Shown: positions 24,018 to 33,642 of the stretch, piece by piece
How positions within the stretch are numbered: position 1 is the first letter of the stretch
Layout: each line of letters starts with the position of its first letter
Assembly (NCBI RefSeq): GCF_046614695.1
Contig: NZ_JBKKHQ010000026.1
Coordinates: 62,001 to 126,000 of the forward strand
DNA from: Pokkaliibacter sp046614695
GTDB lineage: Bacteria > Pseudomonadota > Gammaproteobacteria > Pseudomonadales > Balneatricaceae
DNA: 64,000 nt
Direction of reading: 5' to 3'
Position numbers and translations under genes: made by a program
Notes under the pieces: generated by a model
Told to the model about the DNA's origin: nothing
Database searches by the model: none
The model's input: the letters and a program-made list of their open reading frames with translations, nothing else

Positions 24018-25118
24018 TTAGCCGTTTAGCACCTCGTTAAAGCCGTGAGGCGCCGAGCGTAAATACTGGGGCGGTGCCTTGACCTGTCCACCCAGCGCGA
24101 CGGCGGCCTGCCAGGGCCAGTGCGGGTTAAACAGCATGGCACGAGCCAGTGCCACCGCATCCGCATCCCCCGTGCCGATAATCGCCTCGGCCTGCTGGGG
24201 TTCGGTGATCAGGCCCACAGCAATCACCGGCATTTTTACTTCTTCACGAATCGCCCGCGCATAGGGCACCTGATAGTTCGGCCCGACCGGAATCTGCTGC
24301 TGGGTCGAGAGGCCGCCGCCGGAGACGTGAATATAACTGCAGCCTTTGGCATCCAGCGCCTGGGCCAGCGCAATGCTCTGCTCCTCATCCCAGCCACCGT
24401 CGACAAAGTCGGTACCGGAAATACGCACACCCACCGGATGACTGGCAGGCACCACTTCACGCACGGCATCAAAGACCTGCAGCAACAGACGCATGCGGTT
24501 CTCCAGTGAGCCGCCGTAATTGTCGGTGCGCTGGTTAGACAAGGGTGACAGGAATTCATGCAGCAGGTAGCCGTGGGCGGCGTGCAGCTCGATCACTTCA
24601 ATCCCCAGACGCACTGCACGTTCGGCGGCAGCACGGAAATCAGCGATCAGCGCACCGATATCTTCATCAGTCATGGCCTTGGGCAACCGATCATCCTCGG
24701 CAAAGGCCACCGCGGAGGGCGCGATCGTATCCCAGCCACCGTTCTCCTTGCTGAGTTGTTTGCCGCCTTCCCAGGGAATGGCGCAGGATGCCTTGCGCCC
24801 GGCGTGCGCCAGCTGAATGCCCAGCGGCATATCGCTGTATTTGCGAACACGCGCCAGGATTTCGCCGAGGCGTGTTTCATGCTCCTGCGACCAGAGTCCC
24901 AGGCAGTCCGGCGTAATGCGCCCGGCCGGATTCACCGCAGTCGCTTCAAGAATCAGCAGGCCTGCACCACTCAGGGCCAGTTGTCCGAGGTGCATGGCAT
25001 GCCAGTCGGTGGCGAGACCATTGTCGGCACTGTACTGGCACATGGGCGCAATAACGATGCGATTGGTGAGGGTCAGCTGGTCCAGTGCCAGCGGGCGAAA
25101 CAGAGCAGGGGAAGCCAT
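24018..25118 (-). CDS. NADPH:flavin oxidoreductase, old yellow enzyme family (YqjM/XenA class)
   Basis: FMN-dependent ene-reductase-like TIM barrel, 366 residues. The ATG at 25118 follows an AAGGAG ribosome site; an upstream in-frame ATG adds 30 unlikely residues. The short form with Cys in A-P-M-C-Q-Y-S-A, Q-L-A-H-A-G-R-K-A and E-L-H-A-A-H-G-Y-L-L-H-E-F-L-S-P is characteristic of the thermophilic-like YqjM/XenA subclass. Late motifs G-G-W and V-A-L-A-R-A-M-L complete the flavin site. Reduces activated C=C bonds; the physiological substrate is unknown. Confidence 0.9.
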   Translation of the reverse strand: MASPALFRPLALDQLTLTNRIVIAPMCQYSADNGLATDWHAMHLGQLALSGAGLLILEATAVNPAGRITPDCLGLWSQEHETRLGEILARVRKYSDMPLGIQLAHAGRKASCAIPWEGGKQLSKENGGWDTIAPSAVAFAEDDRLPKAMTDEDIGALIADFRAAAERAVRLGIEVIELHAAHGYLLHEFLSPLSNQRTDNYGGSLENRMRLLLQVFDAVREVVPASHPVGVRISGTDFVDGGWDEEQSIALAQALDAKGCSYIHVSGGGLSTQQQIPVGPNYQVPYARAIREEVKMPVIAVGLITEPQQAEAIIGTGDADAVALARAMLFNPHWPWQAAVALGGQVKAPPQYLRSAPHGFNEVLNG

Positions 25119-25346
25119 GCAATCTCCTTGAGTCAGCACACCGTCAAACGGCCGCTGCGAACGATGAGTGTTGCCAGAAGATGTGCGGGCAAGTGGGCGA
25201 GGCTGCAAGGGAGCATGAGGCTACAGAGCGTTGTCCGGCGGTGGTACACTGTCGCCCCACGGAATATCCCCATGCCTTCGCACGATACGCAGCACGCTGC
25301 GTTCGTTGAAACGCGCGCCCTGCACTGCTCAGACTGGAAGTGACCC

Positions 25347-26384
25347 ATGACCGATCGCCTGACCCTGACCCGCCCCGATGACTGGCACATTCACCTGCGT
25401 GATGGCGATGTCCTCGCCCACGTGGTGCCTGCTTCTGCCCGCCAGATGGGCCGTGCCATCATCATGCCGAATCTCAAGCCACCGGTCATGAACGCCGAGC
25501 AGGCGCTGGCCTATCGTGAGCGCATCCTGGCGCATCGCCCTGCGGGCAGCCAGTTTGAGCCACTGATGGTGCTGTATCTTACCGATAACACCACACCGGA
25601 AATGATCCGCGAAGCCAAGGCCACCGGCAAAGTCTCTGCGGTAAAACTCTACCCTGCCGGGGCAACCACCAACTCCGATAGCGGCGTGACTGATCTTGGC
25701 AAGCTGGATGATATCTGTGCGGCGCTGGCCGAAGCCGATATGCCCCTGCTGGTGCACGGCGAAGTGACCCACAACCACGTCGATATCTTCGACCGCGAAA
25801 AGCAGTTTCTCGACGACATTCTGGTGCCGCTGGTGGGCCGTCATCCGTCCATGAAACTGGTGGTTGAGCACATCACCACCCGTGAAGCGACCGAGTTCGT
25901 CCAGAGCCACGGCGATAATGTCGGCGCGACCATCACCGTGCAGCACCTGGCTTACAACCGTAACCACATGCTGGTCGGCGGAATTCGCCCGCACCTGTTC
26001 TGTCTGCCGATTCTGAAACGCAATGTGCATCAGGAAGCCCTGCAGGCAGCCGCGATCAGCGGTAGCCCCAAATTCTTCCTCGGCACGGACTCCGCTCCTC
26101 ATGCCAAAGGCGCGAAAGAATCAGCCTGTGGTTGCGCCGGTTGCTACAGTGCTTATGCGGCCATCGAACTCTATGCCGAAATCTTCGAGGATCTGGGTGC
26201 ACTCGACAAACTTGAGGGCTTCTCCAGTCACTTTGGCGCCGATTTCTATGGCGTTTCGCGCAATACTGACACCATCACTCTGGTCAAAAAGCCCTGGGAA
26301 GTGCCTAATGAATTTCCCTTCGGTCAGGACGCCATCGTGCCCCTGCGTGCAGGCGAAACCCTGCGCTGGCAGCTGGAGGGCTAA
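25347..26384 (+). CDS. pyrC: Dihydroorotase (class II)
   Basis: Zinc amidohydrolase of pyrimidine synthesis, cyclising carbamoyl-aspartate to dihydroorotate. 345 residues against about 348 in E. coli. Metal-binding H14 and H16 lie in D-D-W-H-I-H-L-R-D-G. The carboxylated lysine is in A-V-K-L-Y-P-A-G-A-T-T-N-S, with later His ligands in V-H-G-E-V and V-V-E-H-I-T-T. The final zinc Asp is in L-G-T-D-S-A-P-H. The length and motifs indicate the non-fused bacterial type. Confidence 0.95.
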   Translation: MTDRLTLTRPDDWHIHLRDGDVLAHVVPASARQMGRAIIMPNLKPPVMNAEQALAYRERILAHRPAGSQFEPLMVLYLTDNTTPEMIREAKATGKVSAVKLYPAGATTNSDSGVTDLGKLDDICAALAEADMPLLVHGEVTHNHVDIFDREKQFLDDILVPLVGRHPSMKLVVEHITTREATEFVQSHGDNVGATITVQHLAYNRNHMLVGGIRPHLFCLPILKRNVHQEALQAAAISGSPKFFLGTDSAPHAKGAKESACGCAGCYSAYAAIELYAEIFEDLGALDKLEGFSSHFGADFYGVSRNTDTITLVKKPWEVPNEFPFGQDAIVPLRAGETLRWQLEG

Positions 26385-26440
26385 ACCCCGAAAGCCGGCC
26401 GCTGTTTCGGCAGCGGCCAGATGTGTTCCCGGAGACCGGC

Positions 26441-28009
26441 GTGCCCGAAACCACTCGCCCCATTCCTCTTTTTCAGCGTTTAACGCTGCAACAACTGGTG
26501 TTGTTGCTGGCCGGTTTCACTCTGCTCGTCAGTCTGCTTATCGGCCTCTACGCCAGTTATCAGGTGAAGCGCCAACTACTGATTACCACCACGCTGGAAG
26601 CCAACCGCGCCTACTCCAGTAAAGTGGCCCAAACCACCGGCATGTTTCTTGAAGCTGCGATCAGTCAGCTGTCAGTGGCCGTCAGCCGTCTGCAGGATCA
26701 TCAGGATGATTACAGCTTTATGGCCCATGAGCTGGCGCGCCTGCGTGAAGAGCAATACTTCAACTCGGTGGCCATCACCAATGCGGAAAACCGCATCATT
26801 GTTGCCTCTCCCGGCTCGTTGCAGCTGGAAGGCCGCTCCGTCAATCTCGACGCTATTCACTACACCGAGTTTGGCAATCTGCTGATTTCCGACCCTTATC
26901 ACGCCTCCACCGGCCGCACGCTGGTGCTCTTTGGCATGCCCTTCATGAAAGACGGTGAGCCCAACGGCCACGTGTTTGGCAGTATTTACCTCAATAAGGA
27001 CAGCGTGTTGCTGCGCTTGCTGAGCAGTCATGACTTTCAGGACGACAGCTATCTTTATGTGGTGGACCGCCACGGCCAGCTGATGCTGCATCAGGATCTG
27101 CGCCGTATCGGCGAAGATGTCTCACAAAACAAGGTGGTTCAGGATCTGATGGCCGGTAACACCGGTGCCATGTCGGTGATCAACAGCCGTGGTATCGAGA
27201 TGCTGGCAGGTTATGCACCGGTAGAAAAAACCGGCTGGGGCATTGTCACCCAGCGGCCCATGCAGAGCATTACTGCCGAGCTGAATGAACTGATGCTGGT
27301 CACCCTCGGCCATGCTCTGCCCTGGCTGTTGCTGGTGCTGGCCGTGGTGTGGTGGCTGGCCTCGCTGATCGCCAGACCGCTGAATCAGCTGGCGGATATC
27401 GCAAGCAATATGGGCGATACCGATGTACTCGAACATGCCCGTACCCTGTCGACGCCCTACTCCGAGGCGCGCGCCCTGCGTCACGGTCTGCTCAAGGGCT
27501 TAAGTGCGCTGCATGTCACCCTGGACCGCCTTGATCATGAACGCCTGACCGACCCGCTCACCGGGCTGCTGAACCGTCGAGGCATGGAGCAGGCATTGGC
27601 GCGGGAGGCGGCGGAGAGCCAGTCCATGTCCGTTATCATTGCCGATATTGATCACTTCAAGAAGGTGAATGACACCTACGGCCATGACGTCGGCGACCAT
27701 GTACTGGTGCATCTGGCCAGACAGCTGCAGGGCAAAGGCGTACCGGGTCAGATTATCTGCCGAAGCGGCGGGGAAGAGTTTATGATCCTGCTGCCGGATA
27801 CCTCTCTGGAAGCGGCCGCCGAGCTGGCGAATGACTATCGCCGTCGTGTTGAGGCCAACCCGACTGAAGATCAGATCAGCATCACCATTTCGCTCGGCGT
27901 GGCCCATCAAAAGGGCAACCTCACCGAGCTGTCCAACACCCTCAAACAGGCCGACCAGGCGCTGTATCAGGCCAAGCATCAGGGCCGAAATCAGGTGATT
28001 GCGGCCTGA
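26441..28009 (+). CDS. Diguanylate cyclase with dCache-like periplasmic sensor
   Basis: Cyclic di-GMP synthase of 522 residues. A GTG at 26441 is preferred over the GTG at 26423 because GGAG lies 6 bases before it. Transmembrane helices near residues 20-42 and 285-310 enclose a periplasmic Cache-type domain, followed by a HAMP-like segment and a GGDEF domain. The active site is G-G-E-E-F at 443-447, with L-T-G-L-L-N-R-R-G and D-I-D-H-F-K-K-V-N-D-T-Y-G-H-D upstream. No EAL domain. Starts shortly after pyrC but is probably independent in function. Confidence 0.9.
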   Translation: MPETTRPIPLFQRLTLQQLVLLLAGFTLLVSLLIGLYASYQVKRQLLITTTLEANRAYSSKVAQTTGMFLEAAISQLSVAVSRLQDHQDDYSFMAHELARLREEQYFNSVAITNAENRIIVASPGSLQLEGRSVNLDAIHYTEFGNLLISDPYHASTGRTLVLFGMPFMKDGEPNGHVFGSIYLNKDSVLLRLLSSHDFQDDSYLYVVDRHGQLMLHQDLRRIGEDVSQNKVVQDLMAGNTGAMSVINSRGIEMLAGYAPVEKTGWGIVTQRPMQSITAELNELMLVTLGHALPWLLLVLAVVWWLASLIARPLNQLADIASNMGDTDVLEHARTLSTPYSEARALRHGLLKGLSALHVTLDRLDHERLTDPLTGLLNRRGMEQALAREAAESQSMSVIIADIDHFKKVNDTYGHDVGDHVLVHLARQLQGKGVPGQIICRSGGEEFMILLPDTSLEAAAELANDYRRRVEANPTEDQISITISLGVAHQKGNLTELSNTLKQADQALYQAKHQGRNQVIAA

Positions 28010-28047
28010 TACCCGCTCATGCGGAACACTCTAGCAGCGCACAGGCT

Positions 28048-28374
28048 TTAGCCTTTGGCTTTCTGACGAGCCTCCAGTGCCGCCAGCTGCTCAGGCGTAG
28101 CTGGCGCCTGATGGTTGGCTTTCCACTCAGCGTAGGTCATGCCATACACCCACTCTCGCGCGGCATCGTCAGACAGCTCCAGCGAACGCTCGCCCGCCGC
28201 GGCCACCAGCCATTTGCTCAGGCAGTTACGGCAGAAGTCCGCCAGAATCATCAGATCAATGTTCTGTACGTCCTTGTTGGCATCCAGATGGCTCAGCAGA
28301 CGACGAAATGCCGCCGCTTCCAGCTCGGTTTGTTCAGCAGGGCTCAGATGTTCTGGGGCTTTGGGGGCGGTCAT
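28048..28374 (-). CDS. DUF1244-family small protein
   Basis: 108-residue cytosolic protein. The ATG at 28374 has a GGAG ribosome site; a longer in-frame reading lacks similarity. The family mark is D-F-C-R-N-C-L-S-K-W, with two closely spaced Cys, followed by A-R-E-W-V-Y-G-M-T-Y-A-E-W-K. Proteobacteria commonly carry one copy; its biochemical role is unknown. Convergent with the diguanylate cyclase. Confidence 0.85.
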   Translation of the reverse strand: MTAPKAPEHLSPAEQTELEAAAFRRLLSHLDANKDVQNIDLMILADFCRNCLSKWLVAAAGERSLELSDDAAREWVYGMTYAEWKANHQAPATPEQLAALEARQKAKG

Positions 28375-28568
28375 CGGTATTCTCCTAAGCAACGTCATCA
28401 GTGAAAACTCGCGCCAGTGTAAACAAAGCCGGCGCAAAAATATAAAACCTGCACTTTTCGGGCTCATTGAGCTCAGCTGCGTCATCTGGCCACGCTGCAA
28501 ACATCGCTGGCCCGGCCCTCGCGGATGGGTATACTCAGCAAAAGGCCACAAAATAAGGAAAAAGCCTG

Positions 28569-29165
28569 ATGGATAAGAGCATGATGATCACTCTGGTGGT
28601 GACCGTACTGATACTCCTCTGGGGTGTGGTCACCTACAACGGCCTGATCACTCGCCGCCTGCGAGCTGATAACGCCTTCGCTCAGATTGAAGTGCAGCTC
28701 AAGCGTCGCTACGACCTGATTCCCTCGCTGGTGGAAACCGCCAAAGGCTACATGCAGCATGAGCGCGATACCCTGACCGACGTCATCGCCGCCCGCGATG
28801 GTGCTTCTCAGGCGCTGGGACGCCTGGCCGCCTCGCGCTCCGATGCCACGGCGGCTGCGCTAAGCCAGCAGGAGAATCTGCTGGGCGCCAGCCTTGAGCG
28901 CTTCAAGGTGACGCTGGAAGCCTATCCGGACCTCAAGGCCAACACGTCCATGCAGCAACTGGCCGAAGAACTTACCCACACTGAGAACAAGGTCGAACGT
29001 TCACGCCAGTTCTATAACGATGCGGTGACGATCTATAACACCTTCCGCCAGACGCTGCCCCAGGCGCCGCTGGCGCCCATGCTGGGTCACGGCAAGGATC
29101 TGCCCTTTCTGAATTTCGATGACACACCAAACCTGAACAAGGCACCGAAGGTCAGCTTCAGCTAG
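28569..29165 (+). CDS. lemA: LemA family protein
   Basis: 198 residues with a single N-terminal transmembrane helix followed by a long helical bundle. Signature: Y-N-G-L-I-T-R-R-L-R-A-D-N-A-F-A-Q-I-E-V-Q-L-K-R-R-Y-D-L-I-P near residues 20-50, and Y-P-D-L-K-A-N later. The family's function is unclear, but it is often found, as here, directly before an M48 zinc peptidase gene, suggesting a membrane partner for it. Confidence 0.9.
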   Translation: MDKSMMITLVVTVLILLWGVVTYNGLITRRLRADNAFAQIEVQLKRRYDLIPSLVETAKGYMQHERDTLTDVIAARDGASQALGRLAASRSDATAAALSQQENLLGASLERFKVTLEAYPDLKANTSMQQLAEELTHTENKVERSRQFYNDAVTIYNTFRQTLPQAPLAPMLGHGKDLPFLNFDDTPNLNKAPKVSFS

Positions 29166-29280
29166 AGAGCAACGCTCTTATCTTTTCTACATCTACATCC
29201 ACTATCGCGACCGCCCGTCCGGCTTGAATGGGTCATGACCCACAGGCCGGGCGGCCCGCTTCAAGGACCTTCACACGCCC

Positions 29281-31251
29281 ATGGATTTCTGGGGACAACA
29301 AGATGCAGCACGGCGCGCCACCTGGCTGCTAACGCTCCTGCTGGTACTCGCCTCCATCGCGCTGGTGCTTTTCACCTCACTGCTCTGCGCGATCTTCCTT
29401 GGCGTGACAGAAAGCCGCGACCTTGCCCTTGATCAGCTAATGAGCCCTGCTCACTGGCTGCAACAAGTGCCGCTGCTGTGGATCAGTGCCATTGTGTTCA
29501 TCACCATGGCGGGCTCCGCGATTTATCGCTCACTCAGCCTCAGCCGCGGCGGCTTTGATATTGCCCGTGAGCTGAATGCCCGCTTGATTTCGCCGGATAC
29601 CGAAGAGCCCCGCGAACGTCGCCTGATCCGGCTGGTGGAGGAAGTGTCCCTTGGCGCCGGGGCCACGGTTCCGCCGGTTTACGTGCTGGATCATGAACAC
29701 AGCCTGAATGCCTTTGCCGCGGGCCGTCAGCTCAGCGATGCAGTCATTGTCGTGACGCAGGGCGCCATGGATCACTTTGAGCCGCAAGAGCTCGAAGGTG
29801 TGTTCGGCCATGAGATCAGCCATATCATCAACGGTGACAGCCGGATTTATCTGCGGATGGTGAGTCTGCTTTATGGCCTGACGCTGCCCTTCCGGGTCGG
29901 GATTCGCATGATCGACGTGGTGCACCTGCACGATATGCCGAATGATCGCCGCGACCTGCCGGGAAAACGCTCACCCTGGCTGCTGGGCCTCGGTCTGTGC
30001 CTTGCCGGTTTCTTCAGCTATGTACTGGCAGGCGGTATTCGCGCGGCAATTTGCCGTCATCGCGAATATCTGGCCGATGCCTCCGCCGTACAATTTACCC
30101 GTAATCACGAAGGCCTCGCCAATGCCCTGCGCCGGATTGGCGGCCATGAACTGCAGGGCTATATGGTGCACCCCAAAGCGCTGGAATTTGCCCATCTTTT
30201 TATCGCCGAAGCGGATCTTCATTCCCTGCTGAAACTCTTTTCCACCCATCCGCCGTTACCGGAACGTATCCGCCGACTCTGGCCACGCTGGGATGGCAGC
30301 TACCTCAAGGAAGCCAGCGTACCAGTGGTACGGGAAAGTCTCCTGGAAACGCCGGATAAACCCCGCGAAGACCTGCCGGATATTCCCTATACCCCTCAGG
30401 CGGTGATCACAGCAGCGCTCATCGCAGGCACCGAGCTGATGGATCGGGAAGAAAGGGAAAACGCACCGGTGCAAAGCGATAACGCTGCCCCTAAATCTCC
30501 CTCTGTGGGTGACATTGACTACACCCCGGTCGCCACACCGGCAACGGGTGATATTGCCACCGGCGCCAGTGATCCGGTCGCGCGGCTGCTACCGAGGCTG
30601 CATCACGCTGATGAGGTCGGGTCGCTGTTACAGCAGATTATTCATCGCCAGGGCGCAGGCGAAGCACTGAGCCCGCAACAACGCTACGAAGCAACGTCGC
30701 TGGCACTGCCTACCTTGCTGCAACTGCCACGCAATGAGCGTCGCGAGCTGTATTTCAGCCTGCGCCAAAGCAGCGATGAAAGCCTCAGTAGCGACCGCCT
30801 GACCAGTATGCTGTTGAGTGTGTTACTGCGTGATCGCCTACGCAGGCTGGACGATGTGGCCTATCAGCGGCGTCAGCAATTCCCGCTGGGTCGGCAGAAA
30901 TCCCGCGACGCCATTGCCACCGTCCTCGCCGGGCTTTGTCAGCTGTCCGGCATGTCGAATGCGCAGCAGCAGGATGCCTGGCAACAGGCCATGAGTGATA
31001 GCCAGCAGCTGTTAACGCGGGAAGATGCGATACCGCCGGTATCCCAACAGGGATGGGAAGCGGCACTGGTGATGACCTGCCGACTGGCGCCGAAGTGGAA
31101 AGCAATCCTCTTTAGCGCTGCCTGTCGCTGCGCCGGACACGATGATGAGATCACGCAGGAAGAGGCACAGTACCTCCGGGTACTGGCGCTGATGCTGGAT
31201 TGTCCGCTACCGGACAGCGTTAAGGTCACCCGCCCGCAGCGCTGGCGTTAA
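29281..31251 (+). CDS. M48-family membrane zinc peptidase with TerB-like C-terminus
   Basis: 656 residues. Two N-terminal transmembrane helices, then an HtpX/Ste24-like peptidase with the zinc motif H-E-I-S-H at 177-181 and the third ligand region R-E-Y-L-A-D-A. Another membrane helix lies between them. After about residue 350 a variable linker leads to a helical C-terminal region of about 220 residues whose end (C-A-G-H-D-D-E-I-T-Q-E-E) resembles TerB-like domains. Much longer than HtpX, which is near 290 residues. Pairs with LemA; probably membrane protein quality control. Confidence 0.88.
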   Translation: MDFWGQQDAARRATWLLTLLLVLASIALVLFTSLLCAIFLGVTESRDLALDQLMSPAHWLQQVPLLWISAIVFITMAGSAIYRSLSLSRGGFDIARELNARLISPDTEEPRERRLIRLVEEVSLGAGATVPPVYVLDHEHSLNAFAAGRQLSDAVIVVTQGAMDHFEPQELEGVFGHEISHIINGDSRIYLRMVSLLYGLTLPFRVGIRMIDVVHLHDMPNDRRDLPGKRSPWLLGLGLCLAGFFSYVLAGGIRAAICRHREYLADASAVQFTRNHEGLANALRRIGGHELQGYMVHPKALEFAHLFIAEADLHSLLKLFSTHPPLPERIRRLWPRWDGSYLKEASVPVVRESLLETPDKPREDLPDIPYTPQAVITAALIAGTELMDREERENAPVQSDNAAPKSPSVGDIDYTPVATPATGDIATGASDPVARLLPRLHHADEVGSLLQQIIHRQGAGEALSPQQRYEATSLALPTLLQLPRNERRELYFSLRQSSDESLSSDRLTSMLLSVLLRDRLRRLDDVAYQRRQQFPLGRQKSRDAIATVLAGLCQLSGMSNAQQQDAWQQAMSDSQQLLTREDAIPPVSQQGWEAALVMTCRLAPKWKAILFSAACRCAGHDDEITQEEAQYLRVLALMLDCPLPDSVKVTRPQRWR

Positions 31252-31293
31252 CTTAAGAGTTCACAGGCTCAGCGGGCGGTTTGATTACAAGGC

Positions 31294-32196
31294 TTAGCTA
31301 CCCGGAGGCTGCCAGATCAGGGATTCTCGCGCCTGCTGGAACAGCAGGGTCGTCAGGTGGGCGACCAGCGGAGTATTCAGCCGCCAGTGGTGCCAGTAGA
31401 GGTCGACATCAAAATGGCGTTCGGGCGTAGGGTTAATCATCTCGCCGCTGGCCAGCGCATCCGCCACCATATCCTCGGCAATAAAGCCGATCCCCATATC
31501 CCTCTCAATGGCACTGATATAACCATCGACGGTGGGAATGGTGTGGTAATAGATATCGCCACTGCCCAACTGGTAATGCTCGCGCAGATAACGCCAGTGC
31601 AACTGGTCATCACGGTTGAAGATAATCGCCGGTGCGGCCCGCAGGCTGTCCTGCGTCACCCCCTTGGAGAAGAAACGATCACGAAAGCGCGGCGAGCAGA
31701 CCCACACATAGCGCGTGGTGCCAAGGTACTGACGGTTACAGCCCGCCACCTGCGTATCCTGCGCACTGACGCAGCCGATCACTTCCCCGGCTTTGAGGCG
31801 CGCCAGTGTGCAATCCTGATCCTCAACGATCAGCTCCAGCACCACCTGATGAGAATGAAAAAACTCAGCCAGCACCGGCATCAGCCAGAGGGACATGGAA
31901 TCACCATTCACCGCCAGGCGCATGTGGGTGTATTTCTCCCCTTCCGGGCGGACATCCTCAGACAGCGCCTGCTCCAGCAGCTGAACCTGCTGTACATGAT
32001 GAAAAAGTTTCAGGCCAAGATCGGTGGGACGAATCGGGTTGGCACGGATCAGCACCGGCTGACCAAGGCGCTCCTCCAGTAACCGGATCCGCTGCGACAC
32101 CGCCGATTGTGTCAGACACAAGAGGTCGGCAGCACGCTCAAAGCTTTGTTGTTGAATCACGGCAGCCAGGGCTTCCAGTAACTTGTAATCCAGCAT
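31294..32196 (-). CDS. argP: LysR regulator ArgP (IciA)
   Basis: 300-residue regulator. In E. coli ArgP controls argO and lysine-related genes using arginine and lysine as signals. Characteristic: L-D-Y-K-L-L-E-A-L-A-A-V-I at the start, S-F-E-R-A-A-D-L-L-C-L-T-Q-S-A-V-S-Q-R-I in the DNA-binding domain, then L-A-V-N-G-D-S and L-I-V-E-D-Q-D in the effector domain. Divergent from another LysR gene with 277 bases between. No argO-like exporter gene is adjacent. Confidence 0.87.
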   Translation of the reverse strand: MLDYKLLEALAAVIQQQSFERAADLLCLTQSAVSQRIRLLEERLGQPVLIRANPIRPTDLGLKLFHHVQQVQLLEQALSEDVRPEGEKYTHMRLAVNGDSMSLWLMPVLAEFFHSHQVVLELIVEDQDCTLARLKAGEVIGCVSAQDTQVAGCNRQYLGTTRYVWVCSPRFRDRFFSKGVTQDSLRAAPAIIFNRDDQLHWRYLREHYQLGSGDIYYHTIPTVDGYISAIERDMGIGFIAEDMVADALASGEMINPTPERHFDVDLYWHHWRLNTPLVAHLTTLLFQQARESLIWQPPGS

Positions 32197-32473
32197 GACA
32201 GCACTCGCGGTAAACAGTCGTAGAGAAACAGACGCCTTGGCGCCGCGCTCAGGGTAGCCTCTATTCTGGCAGAAGACAGCCTTGAACCTGTGCTTTTTTC
32301 ATCTGCCCGGTCAGAATTCAGCCGCGTTCTACGAGCCGAATCGCTGTTCGCGGCCTCAAGGTGCACAGTATTTGCTCAATATCGCCTTTGCTTACGAGGC
32401 CCCGCCTTTAATAATAAGAATTATTGAGTAAAGATAGTCAGGTTATCAGCCCGTCTGATTTTTTGGAGGCAGA

Positions 32474-33382
32474 ATGCGCATTACTCTTCGCCAGTTACAG
32501 GTTTTTGTGGCCATTGCCCGCAAGGGGAGTGTCAGCGCAGCCGCCGAGCAGATCGGCCTGACCCAATCCGCCGCCAGCATGGCGCTGGCCGAGTTGGAGA
32601 ATCATCTGGGCGCGCCACTCTTCGACCGCCTTGGCCGTCGTCTGCGTCTTAGCCCTCTGGGGGAAACCCAGCTGCCCCTGGCGGAAGATATTCTCAATCA
32701 GGTGGAAACCTTCGAGCAAAGCGGCAGTCGCGCCATTGCTGGCCCATTTACTCTGGCCTCCAGCATGACGATCGGTAGCTATCTGTTACCACGTCTGGCG
32801 TTGGATTTTCTGGCCGATTATCCTGACGTCGATTTAAAGCTGCGATTGCGTAATTCTGCGGATGTTCTCCATGCCCTGCTCAACCTCGATGCGGATCTTG
32901 GCCTGATCGAAGGCCTGTGCCGTGAACCGCGACTGGCCTGTGTCCCCTGGCGACAGGATCGGCTCTTTCTGGTCGCGGCGCCGGACAGTCCCTGGGCCAG
33001 CTGCAAGGGGCGCCCGGAGAAACTGCTGGAAGCCCCGTGGATTCTTCGTGAATCCGGCTCCGGCACCCGTGCGGTTCTGGAACAGGTGCTTGGTAAAGAC
33101 AGTCACCGACTGCATGTACGCTTGGAACTGGCCCATCATGAGGCCATAAAACAGGCGGTACTGGCTGGACTGGGCGTGGGTTGTTTATCCGAGCTGGCAG
33201 TACAGGAAGATCTGGCCGCAGGGCGATTGATTGATCTGTCCTGGCCGGGGCTGGACCTGACCCGCTCCCTGTCGCTGGTGTGGTGGCCTGAGCGTTACCT
33301 GAGTGGTGCCGCCCGAGCCATGATCCAGTGTCTGGGGCTTGAGGCGGAAGTGGCTGAAGCCACCGCTAACTGGTCCAAATAG
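32474..33382 (+). CDS. LysR-family regulator, YeiE/CysB-like
   Basis: 302 residues, RBS GGAGG. The N-terminal helix-turn-helix is in G-S-V-S-A-A-A-E-Q-I-G-L-T-Q-S-A-A-S. The effector domain begins near residue 92 with L-A-S-S-M-T-I-G-S-Y-L-L-P and includes R-E-S-G-S-G-T-R-A-V-L-E, the pattern of YeiE/CbbR/CysB-type regulators. Ligand and targets cannot be read from sequence; the divergent argP and the downstream secreted protein are the nearest candidates. Confidence 0.87.
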   Translation: MRITLRQLQVFVAIARKGSVSAAAEQIGLTQSAASMALAELENHLGAPLFDRLGRRLRLSPLGETQLPLAEDILNQVETFEQSGSRAIAGPFTLASSMTIGSYLLPRLALDFLADYPDVDLKLRLRNSADVLHALLNLDADLGLIEGLCREPRLACVPWRQDRLFLVAAPDSPWASCKGRPEKLLEAPWILRESGSGTRAVLEQVLGKDSHRLHVRLELAHHEAIKQAVLAGLGVGCLSELAVQEDLAAGRLIDLSWPGLDLTRSLSLVWWPERYLSGAARAMIQCLGLEAEVAEATANWSK

Positions 33383-33530
33383 CCACTGCTACAGGATCAG
33401 ATAGGCCAGCCTTAAGCCATGAGCGGTAGGCTGCTGTAGCATACCGGGCAGGCGAACACGCCTTTGACTCATGGCTTTTGAATAACCGCAGAGACGATAG
33501 GCCGGATCATGGATTGACGCTTTTCACGGC

Positions 33531-33561
33531 TTATCCACCGTCTTTCACAGCCTTATCCACA
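33531..33561 (+). promoter_or_regulatory. Two DnaA-box-like sites
   Basis: TTATCCACC at 33531-33539 and TTATCCACA at 33553-33561; the second is a perfect R-type DnaA box. They lie 80-110 bases before the secreted-protein gene. Confidence 0.4.
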
Positions 33562-33642
33562 ATTTAATTCAACCTTTTCGTCTAGACCCGAACAAAATCC
33601 GACGGGTCCGATAAGGATATCCAAACCCTCTGGAGGATGATC

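Noticed and set aside
33380..33450. Nested inverted repeats after the LysR gene (GCTACAG/CTGTAGC and CAGCCT/AGGCTG)
   Set aside because: The stem has a 12-base bulge and no T run, so neither a terminator nor a known RNA can be supported.
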